Assembly (NCBI GenBank): GCA_026008535.1
Contig: BRKX01000014.1
Coordinates: 19,490,694-19,554,693, forward strand
DNA: 64,000 nt
Direction: 5' to 3'
From: Perilla frutescens
Lineage: Eukaryota > Streptophyta > Magnoliopsida > Lamiales > Lamiaceae
The notes under the pieces were generated by a model. It searched no databases, was not told the DNA's origin, and saw only the letters and a list, made by a program, of their open reading frames with translations. The position numbers were made by a program, and so were the translations under genes. The first letter of the stretch is position 1; the number at the start of each line of letters is the position of its first letter. Shown here piece after piece: positions 1 through 11,093 of the stretch.

Positions 1-533
1 GGAACTGCAAATTTGTGTATTACTGTTCAAGAAACGCAAATCAGATCTGAAATGATTTAATTGCTATTCAGTCCTTTTTTATTTATATGCAGGTCCTTAT
101 TGAAAATTAGTATTTATCATTTATGTATTTAATTACTTATCAATTTGTGGTTTATATATTTAGTGATTTTTATTTTATTTTTATACTTATTACTTAATAA
201 TTTAAATATATATTTTTAATCCTTTTATAATTTCAATATTTTTGTTGATATGTATTAAAATTATAATCGTAGATATTAGAGAAACAACATTATTTAAATT
301 TTAAAATTTATAAAATGAACATAAAAATTTAAAATAATAATAACGTACAACATTAAAATAAATAACATATTCCATAAATTGAAAATTGGAATACATTACA
401 CACAATGAAATTTATACTAATCGACAAACTACAAAATTAAATAAAGGCACATTAAAAATAAAACCACATACATAACAAACTACATAAGAAAATCAAACAC
501 ACTATGAAATAACAATTAACGGTGAAATTCATT
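1..533. other. AT-rich flank, no gene seen
   Basis: Very AT-rich DNA with no open frame that I can support. It lies just beyond the 3' end of the Harbinger ORF1 remnant and may contain the rest of that element. I could not find its terminal inverted repeat here. Confidence 0.5.
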
Positions 534-1531
534 TAGTAATCCCCTAAACTAGAACCAGATCCTCCAATATTATCAAAAAAATGGCCCATCGAATTGGTTG
601 CAAAAGAATCTTGCGGATCATCTTGTTGAGCTCTTTTTTATAAAATACGGAGTTGGTCCGCTTCAAGCCGTGCACGAATGCGTGGATCTTTTATGGAACT
701 CGCGTCTCGCATAAGAATTTTATTTTCTTCCTTCATCAGTTTAATTTCATTACTCTCATTTTTTAGTTCCAAAAGGTGAGCAAGTTGTATGTGTGACATC
801 TTCATCTCCTCCCTAATAGCTTATTTTCTTCTTGCATAGAATAAAAAAAAAGACATTTTTCCATCTTGTTTTCTTTTTAGTTTTACTTTCTTCACCCCAA
901 TAGGTCGTTCAGATGGAGAACCACCAAAAACATTATCATCATCATCTAAATTTAGAGAGAATGGAGACAGACCTAGAGAGTTTGGATTATCAAGAGTAGG
1001 ACCTTCCGACTCAGAAGAGGGGACTCTTAAATGTGGTTGTCTCATTTTCTTACCACCATCTTGAAATTTTTGCAAAACCTTAATTAGATCCCACACATGA
1101 TCTTATTTCCAACCTACTTTAAACTTCACAACTTTCTTAAATAACACCTTAGCTTGTCTCATCTGTAATAATTATATATAATTAGTTTCATAATAAAATG
1201 ATAATTTCTACAATTGAGAATATATTGGTAATTTTAGTATTTACAATATCTTCAGTTGAAGCTCCGCTTTGATGTATGTCTTGAACTGCTCTTATGCATC
1301 ATATAATTTCATCGTTGCTTTCTCAATCAATTGAATTCGAGCTTGGAAGGATTTGAACATACGCAACTCCCAATCCGTAGGCATTTCTTTGGTGTAAGTT
1401 GTTTCTACACGGCACCAAAATCTTTCAGATTGTTGGGGCACCCCAACAATGATATCTTGTGAAATGTCCATGTCAACTCGACATAAGAGGGTATCTTCAT
1501 CATGGCTAAAGTCTGTAGATTGAATAGACAT
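534..1531 (-). pseudogene. PIF/Harbinger ORF1 (Myb/SANT-like, NAM-associated type), decayed
   Basis: This is the accessory DNA-binding protein that PIF/Harbinger elements encode beside the transposase. The first segment (1531 down to 1292) reads DEDTLLCRV, then QQSERFWCRVE, the spaced Trp pattern of the Myb/SANT-like domain. A later segment (about 1096-821, continuing to a stop at 534-536) has a serine/acid-rich linker and the charged helix LMKEENKILMRDASSIKDP, typical of the NAM-associated C-terminal domain in this family. The segments lie in different frames, with stops and probably an intron near 1140-1270, so no intact product is possible. It is transcribed away from the transposase at 1959, which is the usual Harbinger layout. 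The family call is from recognised motifs; no search was possible. Confidence 0.7.
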
Positions 1532-1958
1532 TGTTTAGATGATAGTTAATTGAAAATAGTAGATGTGTGTGGTGAGTACAACTACTATGATCTCTATTTA
1601 TATACAAATTCTAAGGACTTTATTGAATTGTTAATGACTACACTATATAACACTCTTTCAGGTGAGGGTGACAATACTTTGCAAGGATTCTCACATTTTT
1701 CAACTCTCCCAATCTCTTTACAGATGAGTGTGACTACACTCTGCAAAAGCATCTCATGTTTTTCAACTCTTCCTCACGTTTTTCAACTCCCCCAACATAT
1801 TTGCAGATGAGTGTGACTACACTCTGTAAGAATTCTCACATTTTCAACTCCTCAATACTCTATATAACATTGTATGGTTTTACCAAATCATTATAACATA
1901 TTTATCCCACACAAAATTGTAGCATACTTTTGTCACTCAAATTTCATTACTTCCCAAA
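1532..1958. promoter_or_regulatory. Divergent intergenic region of the Harbinger element with repeated GAGTGT/ACACTC motifs
   Basis: This gap separates the oppositely oriented ORF1 and transposase, so it should hold both promoters. It contains degenerate direct repeats of roughly 85 bp. Each has a near-palindrome GAGTGTGACTACACTC (exact at 1726-1741 and 1809-1824, degenerate near 1660), followed by CTCA and TTTTTCAACTC stretches. Function as a binding site is inferred from position and symmetry only. Confidence 0.4.
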
Positions 1959-2385
1959 ATGAATCCATTATCTTCATCATCTTCTTTATCTTCATCAAAC
2001 AATGATGACGATGTAGTTGTCAATACTATCCTACAAAGACAAAGAGTGATGGGTCAAATTATCGCTATTAACAACGCGATGATTGTGTATCTTCTTAATC
2101 ATCAGACGAGTCAACCATTCATGGTGGTTTAGTTCCAGGCCATATAGTCATTAATCGTGATCGGGAGGCTGCTCGTGCTAGATTGTATAGTGATTACTTT
2201 GCAGATAATCCATTGTACAATGAGAGCATGTTTCATAGAAGATATCGAATGTCTCGTTCTTTGTTCAATCGCATTGTTGATGTAGTCAAAGATCATGATC
2301 CCTACTTCCAACAACGAGTGGATCGTGCTGGCAAGCTTGGATTATCACCTATTCAAAGAGTGGCAACAGTGTTTCGTATGTTGGC
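1959..2385 (+). pseudogene. PIF/Harbinger transposase, N-terminal part, frameshifted and cut by element E2
   Basis: The likely ATG at 1959-1961 opens a Ser/Asp-rich leader. A frameshift near 2110 moves the reading into a frame with DYFADNPLYNESMFHRRYRMS and SRSLFNRIVDVV, then a GLSPIQRV...RMLA segment, the familiar start of the DDE_Tnp_4 (Harbinger) transposase. Coding stops at 2385 because an LTR retrotransposon was inserted. The same protein resumes at 32694 with YGLAADATDEYVKIG once one copy of the 5-bp target duplication is discounted. It was already weakened by the frameshift and is now dead. Confidence 0.85.
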
Positions 2386-3868
2386 TGATGGAATATTTTT
2401 CCTATTTAGAGTTTTAATACCCAAATTTAACTTGCAAGTATACAAGTAGATTGTAGTACAAGGAAAATCGGGGTCGAATTCACAGGGAATTTAGATAATC
2501 CAAGGCATGCAAGCACCATATTCATGTCATTCTACAAGTCAAGCATCACAAAATCATGGGTTGAATTTGGTTTTTCTTTTACTCTAAGTGTGGAAATTAT
2601 CAAGTTGTTGAAATAAACTAGAATAAACTCAAACAATCACAAATGCACTAAAAAGGGTAACAAATGAAAGGAAAAGATCCTAGGGTAATATTCATCAACA
2701 CAAACGATGGGTTTCAAGATTAAAAAAACAAATTAATTCCGTTCAAGATTAATTCCAAAAATAATCCTAGACTCTCTCGAGTTTCTAAGATTTAATTGAA
2801 CAAAAGGAAATTCTCCTATCTCTAGGACTAAACTCCAATTTCATCAAATTCGAGCACAATCAATCAACCAAAAATCCAACTAGGCATAAACTCTCATTTA
2901 ATACCCAATAGGTCCCATAAATCAACTCCTAATGCTAATTAGTTTTTCTCAAAACATAATCAACATAAAATCCAACTCAAGGAGGCCAACCCGAGTTAGA
3001 TAAAATCAAACCATTGATTCATGGAAAATACAAAGAGAGAGGATTAATATGCTTTTTCATCCAACCACCCAATCATTTAATGTCAAATCATATCACCCTA
3101 GGATTACAAAATTTAGCTAGACATGCTTAAGAATAAAGTAAAACAAAAGTAGACAAAGAAGAAGAAAATCATAATCATGGATAAGAGTAAACCCGAAAAT
3201 GAATGAAACAATCTTCAAACTTCACTTTTTCTTCCAAATTCTTCACAACCTTCAAGCTTGTATTGCAAAATTTTCTCTCAAAGTCTAAGTTCTAAATTTG
3301 GGGGCTAGGAATTGAATGTTGCCCTAAAATTGAATCAAGGTGGGTATTTATACTCCCACAATTCTGCCTATTAAAAAAAATGAAAAAGAAAATAAAAAAT
3401 GCCAAAAGTCGCATCGGAACAGGGGGCGCGACACGGGCTCGGTCGCGCCCCGGTCGAGCTGCGCCGGTTGGCCCGACTCCGCTGGTCACGCCGGCTCTCT
3501 TCCGGTCGGGCCACGCCATCTGCCGCACTTTTGGGGCCTCTGTATGGACGCTCGATCGCGCCTGGTCTGTGCCCGCATTGCGCCTGGCTCGGGTCGCGCC
3601 TTGGTGGCGCGACTGAGGTGATCGCGCCTCCTTGGCCTGAGTCGGGCCGCACCATCTGCCGTGCTTTCGAGGCCTCTGCATGGATGCGCACTCGCGCCGC
3701 TCCTGCACCCAGGTCACGCCGACTGTCTTCCTTTGAGTCCCGACCCGATCGATTTTACCCTGAAATTGCACAACAGTGTTTAAAAACACTTATTATAAAT
3801 TAAAACGGAAAAGAAGCATTAGAACATTAAAAATATATGAAAAGATCAATAAAACGAATATGTTATGC
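2386..3868 (-). repeat. E2 3' LTR, truncated at its internal end
   Basis: This copy aligns end to end with 31175-32656. It carries a TATA box on the minus strand (TATAAATA type, 3344-3353), a CpG-rich U3 block (about 3418-3750), and near the outer end the motif for the 3' part of the LTR (GAATTCACAGGGA on the plus strand). The last roughly 32 bp present in the other LTR and the expected polypurine tract are missing, so the junction at 3868 is a small deletion. Confidence 0.88.
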
Positions 3869-5391
3869 ATGGATACAGACATGTTTTCACTCAACATCAA
3901 GCAATACCAACATGCAACCATAGGCTTGCATAAATAACTCAAAATCATCACAATATGTGCTAGAAACAGGAATCACATAGGTCTTTTGGGTTGAAGCGTT
4001 CGGCTCTTTGGACAGGTAGGAAAATATGGAAAAGAGTGGCTCTGACTCAAACCCATTCCTAATGCAAATCTGAGTAAAGCAATCTACAAAGCTTTCTTCT
4101 ACTCACCACAAATTTCTAGGGGAAAATGTAGCAATAAAACGGACAATCCTTAGCCTTCTTTCGGTTCACTTCTCTTATAGACTTTTCTTTACTTTCAAAA
4201 CAAGAGCTAGAGTGATCATTTGTTCTTTTCTTCTCTCATTTTTTTATCTTCAATCTTTTGCTCTCTTTTCTATTTCTGGGAGAAGGACTCACTTTGAATT
4301 TATCAAGGCTAGAATCATATTTATCATTCTCGAAACACTTCATGTTTTATGCTCCCCCGTTGTTCTCATTCCAAGCCTGCTATTTTCATCAATCCCACTA
4401 TCCTTGGCTTTTCAACAAAAATAAAGACCATCAAAGCTCAAAAGGGGCAGACAAAGGATATGTTTAGTAGCACAAGAAAATTCTAGGCTCAAAATTTAAA
4501 CAATAACCGCCTTAGGTCATCTTCATGTTTCTTAGAGCACATACATAATTTCATGAGTTTGTAAAGCAAGTTCTGGAGATGCTAGCATTGTTTGAAGAGA
4601 ACTCTCAAACAAGGAAAATAATAAGGCCCAAATCTCATGCAATATGCAAGTCATGCCAAAATTTCATAATTTAATCTATATGCTAATCACCAATCACTCA
4701 TTTCCATGCATGATTTTTCAAAATTTTGCACAAATTTTCATCATCATAGGCAAGGTTACACAAATCCCTAGTCATGCTCAATCTCATCCTGCTTTCCTCT
4801 ATTCATGCAAAGAGGACAAATAAATGCTCAAAGATAATAAAAATATCGAAACAAGATTTGCACCCAAATCCGAGCATAACTTATTACATAGCCCAAATAA
4901 AATCCTAACGATCAAATATATCCATACAAATCAGCGGGGCTATCAAATTCTCCTAAACAAACATACCACAGTATCAAAATAACATAAGCAAATAACATAA
5001 GGTTAAACTATTCATGAGAAACTAGGAGAAACTAGAGACTTGAGCTCAACAGGTCACCACTGGCATATCCCCTCCCCCAAACTTGCACCATGCCAAAGGT
5101 AGGTCAAGTTTGGGTGGAAGACTTGTAGGACCGTTGAGAGAGGCAAAATTAATTCTCGGAGCGATCTCGGTCTTGAGGTGGCTATTGTGGTTGGTACGGA
5201 GGATAGGTCGGATATGGATATGGAGAGTACTTCTGAAACTGCTGAGGGGGCCACTGTGAAGATGAGCTCTGTCTAGTCCACTGCCTTATGTAACCTGCAA
5301 AATCATTGAAACCAGTTTGGAAAGTATTAAAATTTCCTTGCAAGCCCTGGATTTTAGCATTGATCCCTGTGAAGTGCGAATCGACGTGGGA
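3869..5391 (-). other. E2 3' untranslated region with an internal polypurine-like tract
   Basis: Non-coding DNA between the env-like gene and the 3' LTR. It contains a long pyrimidine-rich stretch on the plus strand (about 4200-4280) that has counterparts in E3 and E4. A polypurine-like tract on the minus strand lies at about 5067-5083 (plus-strand CCCCTCCCCCAAACTTG). Because this tract is 1.2 kb from the LTR, it looks like an additional internal tract and not the primary one, which is missing. Confidence 0.6.
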
Positions 5392-5923
5392 CTAGAGATT
5401 GGAGAACCTCGTGTCCAGCTCCTCATGCATGTCTATGAACCGGGCACCCAAATCCTCCTGCAATCCTGTGAAGCGTGCATCAAAGTTCTCTTGCAGCCCT
5501 GTGAAGTGCATATCCATCTCCGTGCGCATATCTCCAAACCTGGAGGTTATATCTACCCGCAAGTTCCTAAAGTTGGTCGTCATTTCTGTCATTATCCTCT
5601 CCATGTTTTTGAAGCTCTCCTCATGTATATCCTCCCTAGACATCTTTGCCACCCTGGGCGCTTGAGATGTAGATGCTTCCCCTTGAGGGGGCCTGCTTGG
5701 ACCGGCATCAATCATGGTCATCAGGGCACGGTGCTCTGGTGTGCTCATCATCCAGTTCCGCTGATCCTCAAAAGTGGTAATTGAGGTGAGAGTGGGATTA
5801 AGAAGAGGGAACTAGACTCAATTCTTCAAGAGGAACTGGAATGGAAGTGGAGCGGTAGACCCTATCATTCGGGTGTTACGGAGGTGCTGCAGGTTGATCC
5901 TCTTGGACCTGGCCACAGCAACA
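5392..5923 (-). pseudogene. E2 Athila ORF1/env-like protein, C-terminal part
   Basis: This continues the frame interrupted by the mariner at 5926-8531. After a degenerate linker it reads an open stretch ending in an amphipathic, repeat-like tail: FTGLQENFDARF followed by FTGLQEDLGARF and a MHEELDTRF segment, which suggests a coiled coil. It ends with a stop at 5392. It is the 3'-most gene of the element, in the position of the env-like gene of Athila elements. No transmembrane segment is evident in this part. Function of these proteins is not established. Confidence 0.65.
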
Positions 5924-6261
5924 TACTCCCTCCATCCCAAAATTATAGTTCCTTATTCCTTTTTCGGATGTCCCAAAATTATAGTCCCTTACTATATTTA
6001 AACTAAAATATAATGTTATTTGACACATATAACCTTATTCAATTTACCTTATTAAATTAGAACTAATAATATGGTCAACATGGAATTGTGTGAAATGAGT
6101 AAAGTCTCCCTTTAATCTTAACATTCACCAATGTAAATTAAATGTGTGGATAAACAATTCATCCAATTTGTTTGTTTCGTTTGTCTTTTTAACTCTCTCT
6201 TTCTCACTACATACATGCATGCACACACATATATACACCTCTACAATCATTTTAAAATGAT

Positions 6262-6492
6262 GTGCTTCCATATATCATGACTATCAAATCAGAAGAAGAT
6301 CCAAATATTCTACTCGAAAGCATCAACAACAGTGCTACACCTGCATCAAAAAATCATGCTCCGAACAAAAACGTGAGAACATTACTTGATTTGAATGCTC
6401 CCCCAAAGGAAAATGGTTTCGTTTCACCAGCTCAGGAACGTCAACTTGTTATTTCTAAAATGCTTAAAGTATATTTTCCAAATTTATTTTAG
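6262..6492 (+). CDS. Short ORF of unknown function opposite the mariner transposase 3' flank
   Basis: A 76-codon open frame lies between the left terminal repeat of the mariner and the transposase stop, on the strand opposite the transposase. A likelier start is the internal ATG at 6277 (MTIKSEEDPN). It contains LLDLNAPPKENG, which matches the DLNxxP form of the EAR repression motif. I do not recognise a protein family. It could be captured host sequence, a second mariner gene, or chance. Confidence 0.2.
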   Translation: MLPYIMTIKSEEDPNILLESINNSATPASKNHAPNKNVRTLLDLNAPPKENGFVSPAQERQLVISKMLKVYFPNLF

Positions 6493-6706
6493 TTTGTTTA
6501 TTCACAATTCTTTTTATTGATCGAAGAAGTACTCTTTATTTAGTTGTTGTTTATTGATATTTCCATTTCTTGTTGCTATTAAAAATCAAGTGTAATAAGC
6601 AACAAAGAATCATAAACAAAAAAAGATCTCCAGGCTTCATGATGAAGAATCGATCAACAAATATGGAATTACACTTATAACAGAGAACCTAGCACTACCC
6701 AACAAT

Positions 6707-8155
6707 TTATACTCCATTTTCTAGATTTAGTCTTGCCTCATTAACAATCAAAGGATCGCAGTCAATTGTCTCAGGTAGCTGTGCATTTCGTTTCAATTTC
6801 TTCTTATTCATGTGTGGAATCTTATAGTTGTTGCCACCTAAAGTTCGCATCACTTCAACCATGCACGATTGTAATGTTAAAAACACATTGTTTAGTTCTT
6901 CTGTCGGGAACATTTCATATGCCTTCTCAACTGCTGAAACAAATTCTTCAACTGTGGACGGGGCTTCCTGGTGTTGAAGTGAATCAATAGCTCTAAAGAA
7001 GCCAAGATCCAACACATTCAAGTCGGGACTATTCGCAGGTTGACAACATAGGCGAATATTGAACCCATCTTTTTTTGAAGCCTCCGCAAATTCGGGATCA
7101 TCAACACGTAGATGCGGTTTTGCATTATCTTGTTGAATGTAGATAGTTCTATCAGTCAAAGATGGCCATTTTTCTCTTATTGCAGGCAACAATTTCTCAA
7201 GAAAACAAGCTCGAATGACTTCTTTGTTGACTGATAAAATAGGTTTAATCTCCACAGTACCCGCTACACGATTCTTACTATTTCGCCGGGCCGGTTCATA
7301 AAACACAAACGGCCATATTCCAATTTTTCCATTGAAATATGTATTAGAGCTTGTGTCAAAACGTGGTCGAGCAACGGCAGCCATGAACATCACTTTTGTT
7401 ATAAATCTCTTACTTTTGCATGTGCGTAGTGGATCAATTTCTTCTCGATGAAGATAAAATTTTTGGGTTGGCTTGGACATGTAAAACCACTTTTCATCTA
7501 TATGAATGTAGTCATGCATGTTTATGAATGAAGGGTTAGATGCAACCACATCTTTATTAATCATTGACAAACAAAACTCTAACCTTGTCTTTTTGTTTTC
7601 CTCCGTCAAACTTGGTTTCACGGCATTTGAATGGGGTCGAACACAACCTTCTTTGATCCTTCTATGGACAGTGGATCGGGACATTTTCAAAGCTTTTGCT
7701 AATGATCTTATATTTGTTCGACGTCGCAACGGGATCTCCTTCATTTTGTCTAAACTCACTTCAATTGATCTCTTACGACCAGCATTTTTTACGTACTTGG
7801 ATGAAAATGTTGGAGCAATACCACTTGTACTACGAACATGATTCCCTTCCTGCCATATTCGAGAAACTGTTTTTGGACATACCATGAATGATCTTGCAAC
7901 TCTAATGAACACTCCTCTTTCTATCTTCCCTTCACAGCTTTCATGAAGCAATGTATCATAAATAAGTCTCTTTGTTTTGCAATCAACATATCTTCTTTTG
8001 CCTCTGGAACGAACTTCTTACGTGGTTGATGTATTGGTGTGAAGACTCTCAATATTTTGATCGTCTTCCTCTGGATGTAAATTGATATTGTTGGATGATG
8101 ACATATTTTCTTGCACATCACTATTCACATCAGAAATGATTTGTAAAGTAGTCAT
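6707..8155 (-). pseudogene. Mariner-like transposase (DD39D), one premature stop
   Basis: The best start is the ATG at 8155-8153 (MTTLQIISDV), 376 bp inside the right terminal repeat. From it one frame runs 482 codons to the stop at 6707, broken only by a TAA at codon 46 (8020-8018). After that come a helix-turn-helix region (PKTVSRIWQEG, then NIRSLAKALKMSRSTVHRRI) and the catalytic residues in HIDEKWF, QQDNAKPH and NVLDLGFF. The second and third Asp are separated by 39 residues, the plant mariner signature. The part after the stop (from 8017) keeps both helix-turn-helix motifs and all three Asp. Reinitiation downstream is conceivable, but there is no evidence for it. Confidence 0.92.
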
Positions 8156-8533
8156 TTTGTTTTCTGATAGATGAATTCCTAAATTATTTATAACTACATT
8201 CTAAAAGTTCAAACCTTATTTGGAGGTATTATATTTTGGAGCCAAAATTTGAGTTTGTTTCTTTTGCATCTTGTGTCAAAATATTTTTTCGTGAGATAAA
8301 ACTTGTTGGAGCCAAATTTTCATTCCAAAAGCCATATTAATCAAAGGTCAGATTATGATGGAATGTATATATACAAAATTAAAAGTCAAACAATTCATTA
8401 ACACATTAAATAACTAGTGGAAAGGGTTATAATCATAATTAGGGGTAGAATAGGAATTATATACAACATTAAATATGATTTCTTAATCTGTGTGAATTAT
8501 CAAAAAGGCTATAATTCTGGGACGGAGGGAGTA

Positions 8534-9465
8534 ATTGGTGAGGTCCACATCCAAAGCTCGAGCAATTGGGGTGATCAGTCTTCCAATACAAATCTTCCCA
8601 CTACTCGGTACAGCTTGCCTCTTGCATTGGTCGACAAAATGAGCTGCAAAGTCCCTGTTGATCGCTTTCAACATACACCAAAGTATGTACGGAAACCACT
8701 ATTCTCATGATGGGCTAAAACTGTGGACGAGAGGACCCGCTGAATGTAGCGGAAGACCGGATTCTGGATATGGGAGGCCTTAGCCTTGCTCGAGTCATAA
8801 CGAACCATCCTGGGATCGGGGTCCATGATACACCTCCAAAAGTCCTCGAGGTGGAAAGTAAGGTGCGAGTTAAAGATTCCATCACGTGGAGTGCCAAAAA
8901 TACGGTTTATCTCAGCCATAGTGAACCGCCAGTTCTGGTTTCCCAGTCGAAACTTGCACCAAATGGGCCCCTTTGCATCTGTAGACTTGACTTTCAGTGT
9001 AGCCAAGAATTCTTTCACTAACACTGGGTAAGTCATCCATCCTCCTTCCAACACGTGTGTCCACCCCGGTCATCCAAATAACCTCCAAACATCCTCGTTG
9101 ATTCCTAATTGCCGGGTAGCCGCCGCATCCGCAAACTTGGTTGCCTTAATCTCAAAATGTTTAGACAGTCTCAACCATTTCTTTCTATGCTCATGTTTCA
9201 GTAAATGGACTCCCACTTCGCTTGGGTGATCTCCATTCCAATTTAAGGGGGAAAACGAGGCCTCATCCTCCTCTACTTCATCTTCATCAATATCTTCTTC
9301 CTCCCCTCCTTCGTTATCCTCATCGTCCCCTGCATCTTCATCGTCCTGGTCCTCATTTTCTTCTTCCTCTTTGTCATTACCCTCGTCGTAGTCCCGAGCT
9401 TTCTCCTCACTACTCTCGGACTCTACTTGTCTCCTTCAACGTGCCTCCCTACCTCATCGAGCCAT
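8534..9465 (-). pseudogene. E2 Athila ORF1/env-like protein, N-terminal part
   Basis: The probable start is the ATG at 9465-9463, followed by a short Arg-rich segment and a very acidic tract of about 45 residues. Next comes the conserved plant retrotransposon ORF1 domain: KATKFADAAATRQLGINEDV, then GGWMTYPVLVKEFLATLKV, FRLGNQNWRFTMAEINRIFG and FVDQCKRQA. Three in-frame TGA codons (two near the start, one in the LFG-stop-PGW segment at about 9070) fit CGA-to-TGA decay. The frame is cut at 8534 by the mariner. Athila elements carry this gene downstream of pol; an envelope role has been proposed but not shown. Confidence 0.75.
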
Positions 9466-10832
9466 ACCTTGAATAAACAAAGCACAATTCCATCAAACAC
9501 ATATTTTAAAGGACATAACACATAACGGGCGTAGGCACGACTCATAAGCTTGAGGATCAACATTACAGTTAAAAACTTCCATGTACACCATATCAAGCCC
9601 TTAAACATTTTCACACTATCAAGCATATATCAACTCTCAAGTCTACCCAACTCCATCAACCACATTTTCATCAAAACTAAGTATATGGGGCAACATGCTC
9701 AAGCACACAGTACGGTATATGACATTGCACACATAGAACTGAAACAAAAACATTTAAAAATCCCCAAAGATTTCCATAACTCCCCTTCATGCTTCTCATC
9801 AGGGTGCCCAACAACCAAACACCACAATGTGACCCAATTGGAGTTGGCTATCATGGGTATATGCATAAGGTTGTAAGAGACATAGCATTTTTCCAAAATT
9901 AACAAAACCCTAATGCACAAAATTCATATTTCAACATAAATAGCTATAACTTCACAAATTTCACCATGACTAGGGTCTATGGGTGAGGTTAATTTCAATT
10001 GTGCCAACAAAAGCATAATGAACAACAAAAGTCCAATTTTTTTCCAATTGCATAAACCCTAGGTTTTGGGAATTCTAAAATGCGACCATATATACCTAAA
10101 TTAAACACAACATCAGCTAGAATTCATGGGTAGGAGCATCATTAATCTAAGAACAAACATTTTCAAGAATAACACATGATTTTCCCAAAAGATGTTGGAA
10201 ATTAAATTTGAACCATAGAAAATGAAAAATGGGAGATTAGAAACTTCATACCTTGGACTGGGGTGTCCTTGTGTGTGGAAGAGTGACAAATTGTGGAGAA
10301 ATAAAGTGTGCTCATGTGTGGGTGCGAGAGGGTGAGAGAATTTTAGAAGAAGAAATGAAGTAAAATGAAGATGGGTGAGGGTTTTAAAAACCCTCAAATT
10401 GGCGCGACTGAGGGGGCGCAACCGCGTTAGCCGGTCGGGCCACGCCATTGCGCGTAATTCAGTTGATTGCACCAGTCTGTGCTCGATCGAGCCATGCCAA
10501 TGGACGCGATTCAGTTGCTCGTGCCGGTCCGCCTCTGAGTCGGGTTGCGCCTGGCAACGTGGTTTTGCACCCTCTGTGTAAAAGCTCACTCGCGCCGACT
10601 CTGGCACCGGGTCATGCCATACTATGCTCGGGGCTCCATACTTGATGAAATTTTGGCCCTATCCCCTGCACTTTTGCACTTACTTCTCAAACTATTAAAA
10701 GACCAAAAACACAAAAACCAAAAACACCAAGAAACACATAACAAACATAAAACTACTTAACAAATAAAAAATGAAAAAAGAAAATAGAAGAACGATTAGG
10801 TTGCCTCCCAATAAGCGCTAAGTTTAACGTCA
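9466..10832 (-). other. E2 spacer between pol and the env-like gene
   Basis: Non-coding on present evidence. A conserved box at 10797-10843 (minus strand, GTCGAGCTAATGACG through GGGAGGCAACC) ends the pol region and recurs in E3 at 21061-21107. Then follow a CpG-dense block (about 10395-10570), a TATA-like palindrome (10377-10395) and a pyrimidine-rich leader-like stretch, all upstream of the env-like ATG. Confidence 0.6.
10377..10570 (-). promoter_or_regulatory. Possible internal promoter of the E2 env-like gene
   Basis: Read on the minus strand, a CpG-dense block sits directly upstream of TTTTTAAAACC inside the palindrome at 10377-10395. A CT-rich stretch resembling a plant 5' leader follows (about 10260-10370). 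The block shares CCGGTCGGGCCACGCCAT with the E2 LTR U3 block (3493-3510). The same block-then-TATA order is seen in the LTRs. The promoter role is inferred. Confidence 0.35.
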
Positions 10833-11093
10833 TTAGCTCGACGGGGTTACCAATTGAAAGATCTGTTCTCCCCTCGATGCTATAGGGTCAAAATTGAGCT
10901 TTTTTGTCGCCTAAAAAGCCTTGTGAGTGAGCTCAACTAGTAAGTTCCATGACTTTCCAAAGATGAGTTGATATGGTGACATTCTTAACGGCGTCTTATA
11001 GACGGTCCTATACACCCAAAGTGCCTCATCCAACAATGAGGCCCGGTCTTTGCCATTAGTCCTAACCACCTTCTGCAGAATTTGCTTGACTTC
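10833..11093 (-). pseudogene. E2 integrase, C-terminal part
   Basis: Resumes the integrase frame after the E3 insertion: EVKQILQKVVRTNGKDRA, then LLDEALWVYRTVYKTPLRMS, PYQLIFGKSW and AFxATKKLNFDPIA, the usual end of gypsy integrase in this lineage. A TAG stands where Trp is normally found (about 10926). It ends at a stop at 10833-10835. The catalytic residues lie in the other half at 26146-26681. The target duplication acttc (11089-11093) is included. Confidence 0.85.

Larger units (their letters stand above)
5926..8531 (-). mobile_element. Plant mariner-like element, nearly intact
   Basis: It is flanked by TA at 5924-5925 and 8532-8533, the Tc1/mariner target duplication. The inverted termini are CTCCCTCCATCCCAAAATTA (left) and, reading inward from the right, CTCCCTCCGTCCCAGAATTA. 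The 2.6-kb element encodes a DD39D transposase on the minus strand with one premature stop. It sits inside the E2 env-like gene, so it is younger than E2. The terminal sequence is the one shared by plant Stowaway MITEs, and a Stowaway copy lies at 61658-61928. Confidence 0.93.

Noticed and set aside
3292..3803. Several overlapping ORFs of 80-165 codons in the GC-rich LTR block
   Set aside because: They exist on both strands in many frames because stop codons are rare in CpG-rich DNA, and the same stretch is an LTR.
10113..10607. 164-codon minus-strand ORF between pol and the env-like gene
   Set aside because: Its first half is the CpG block and its second half the leader-like stretch; no domain is visible.
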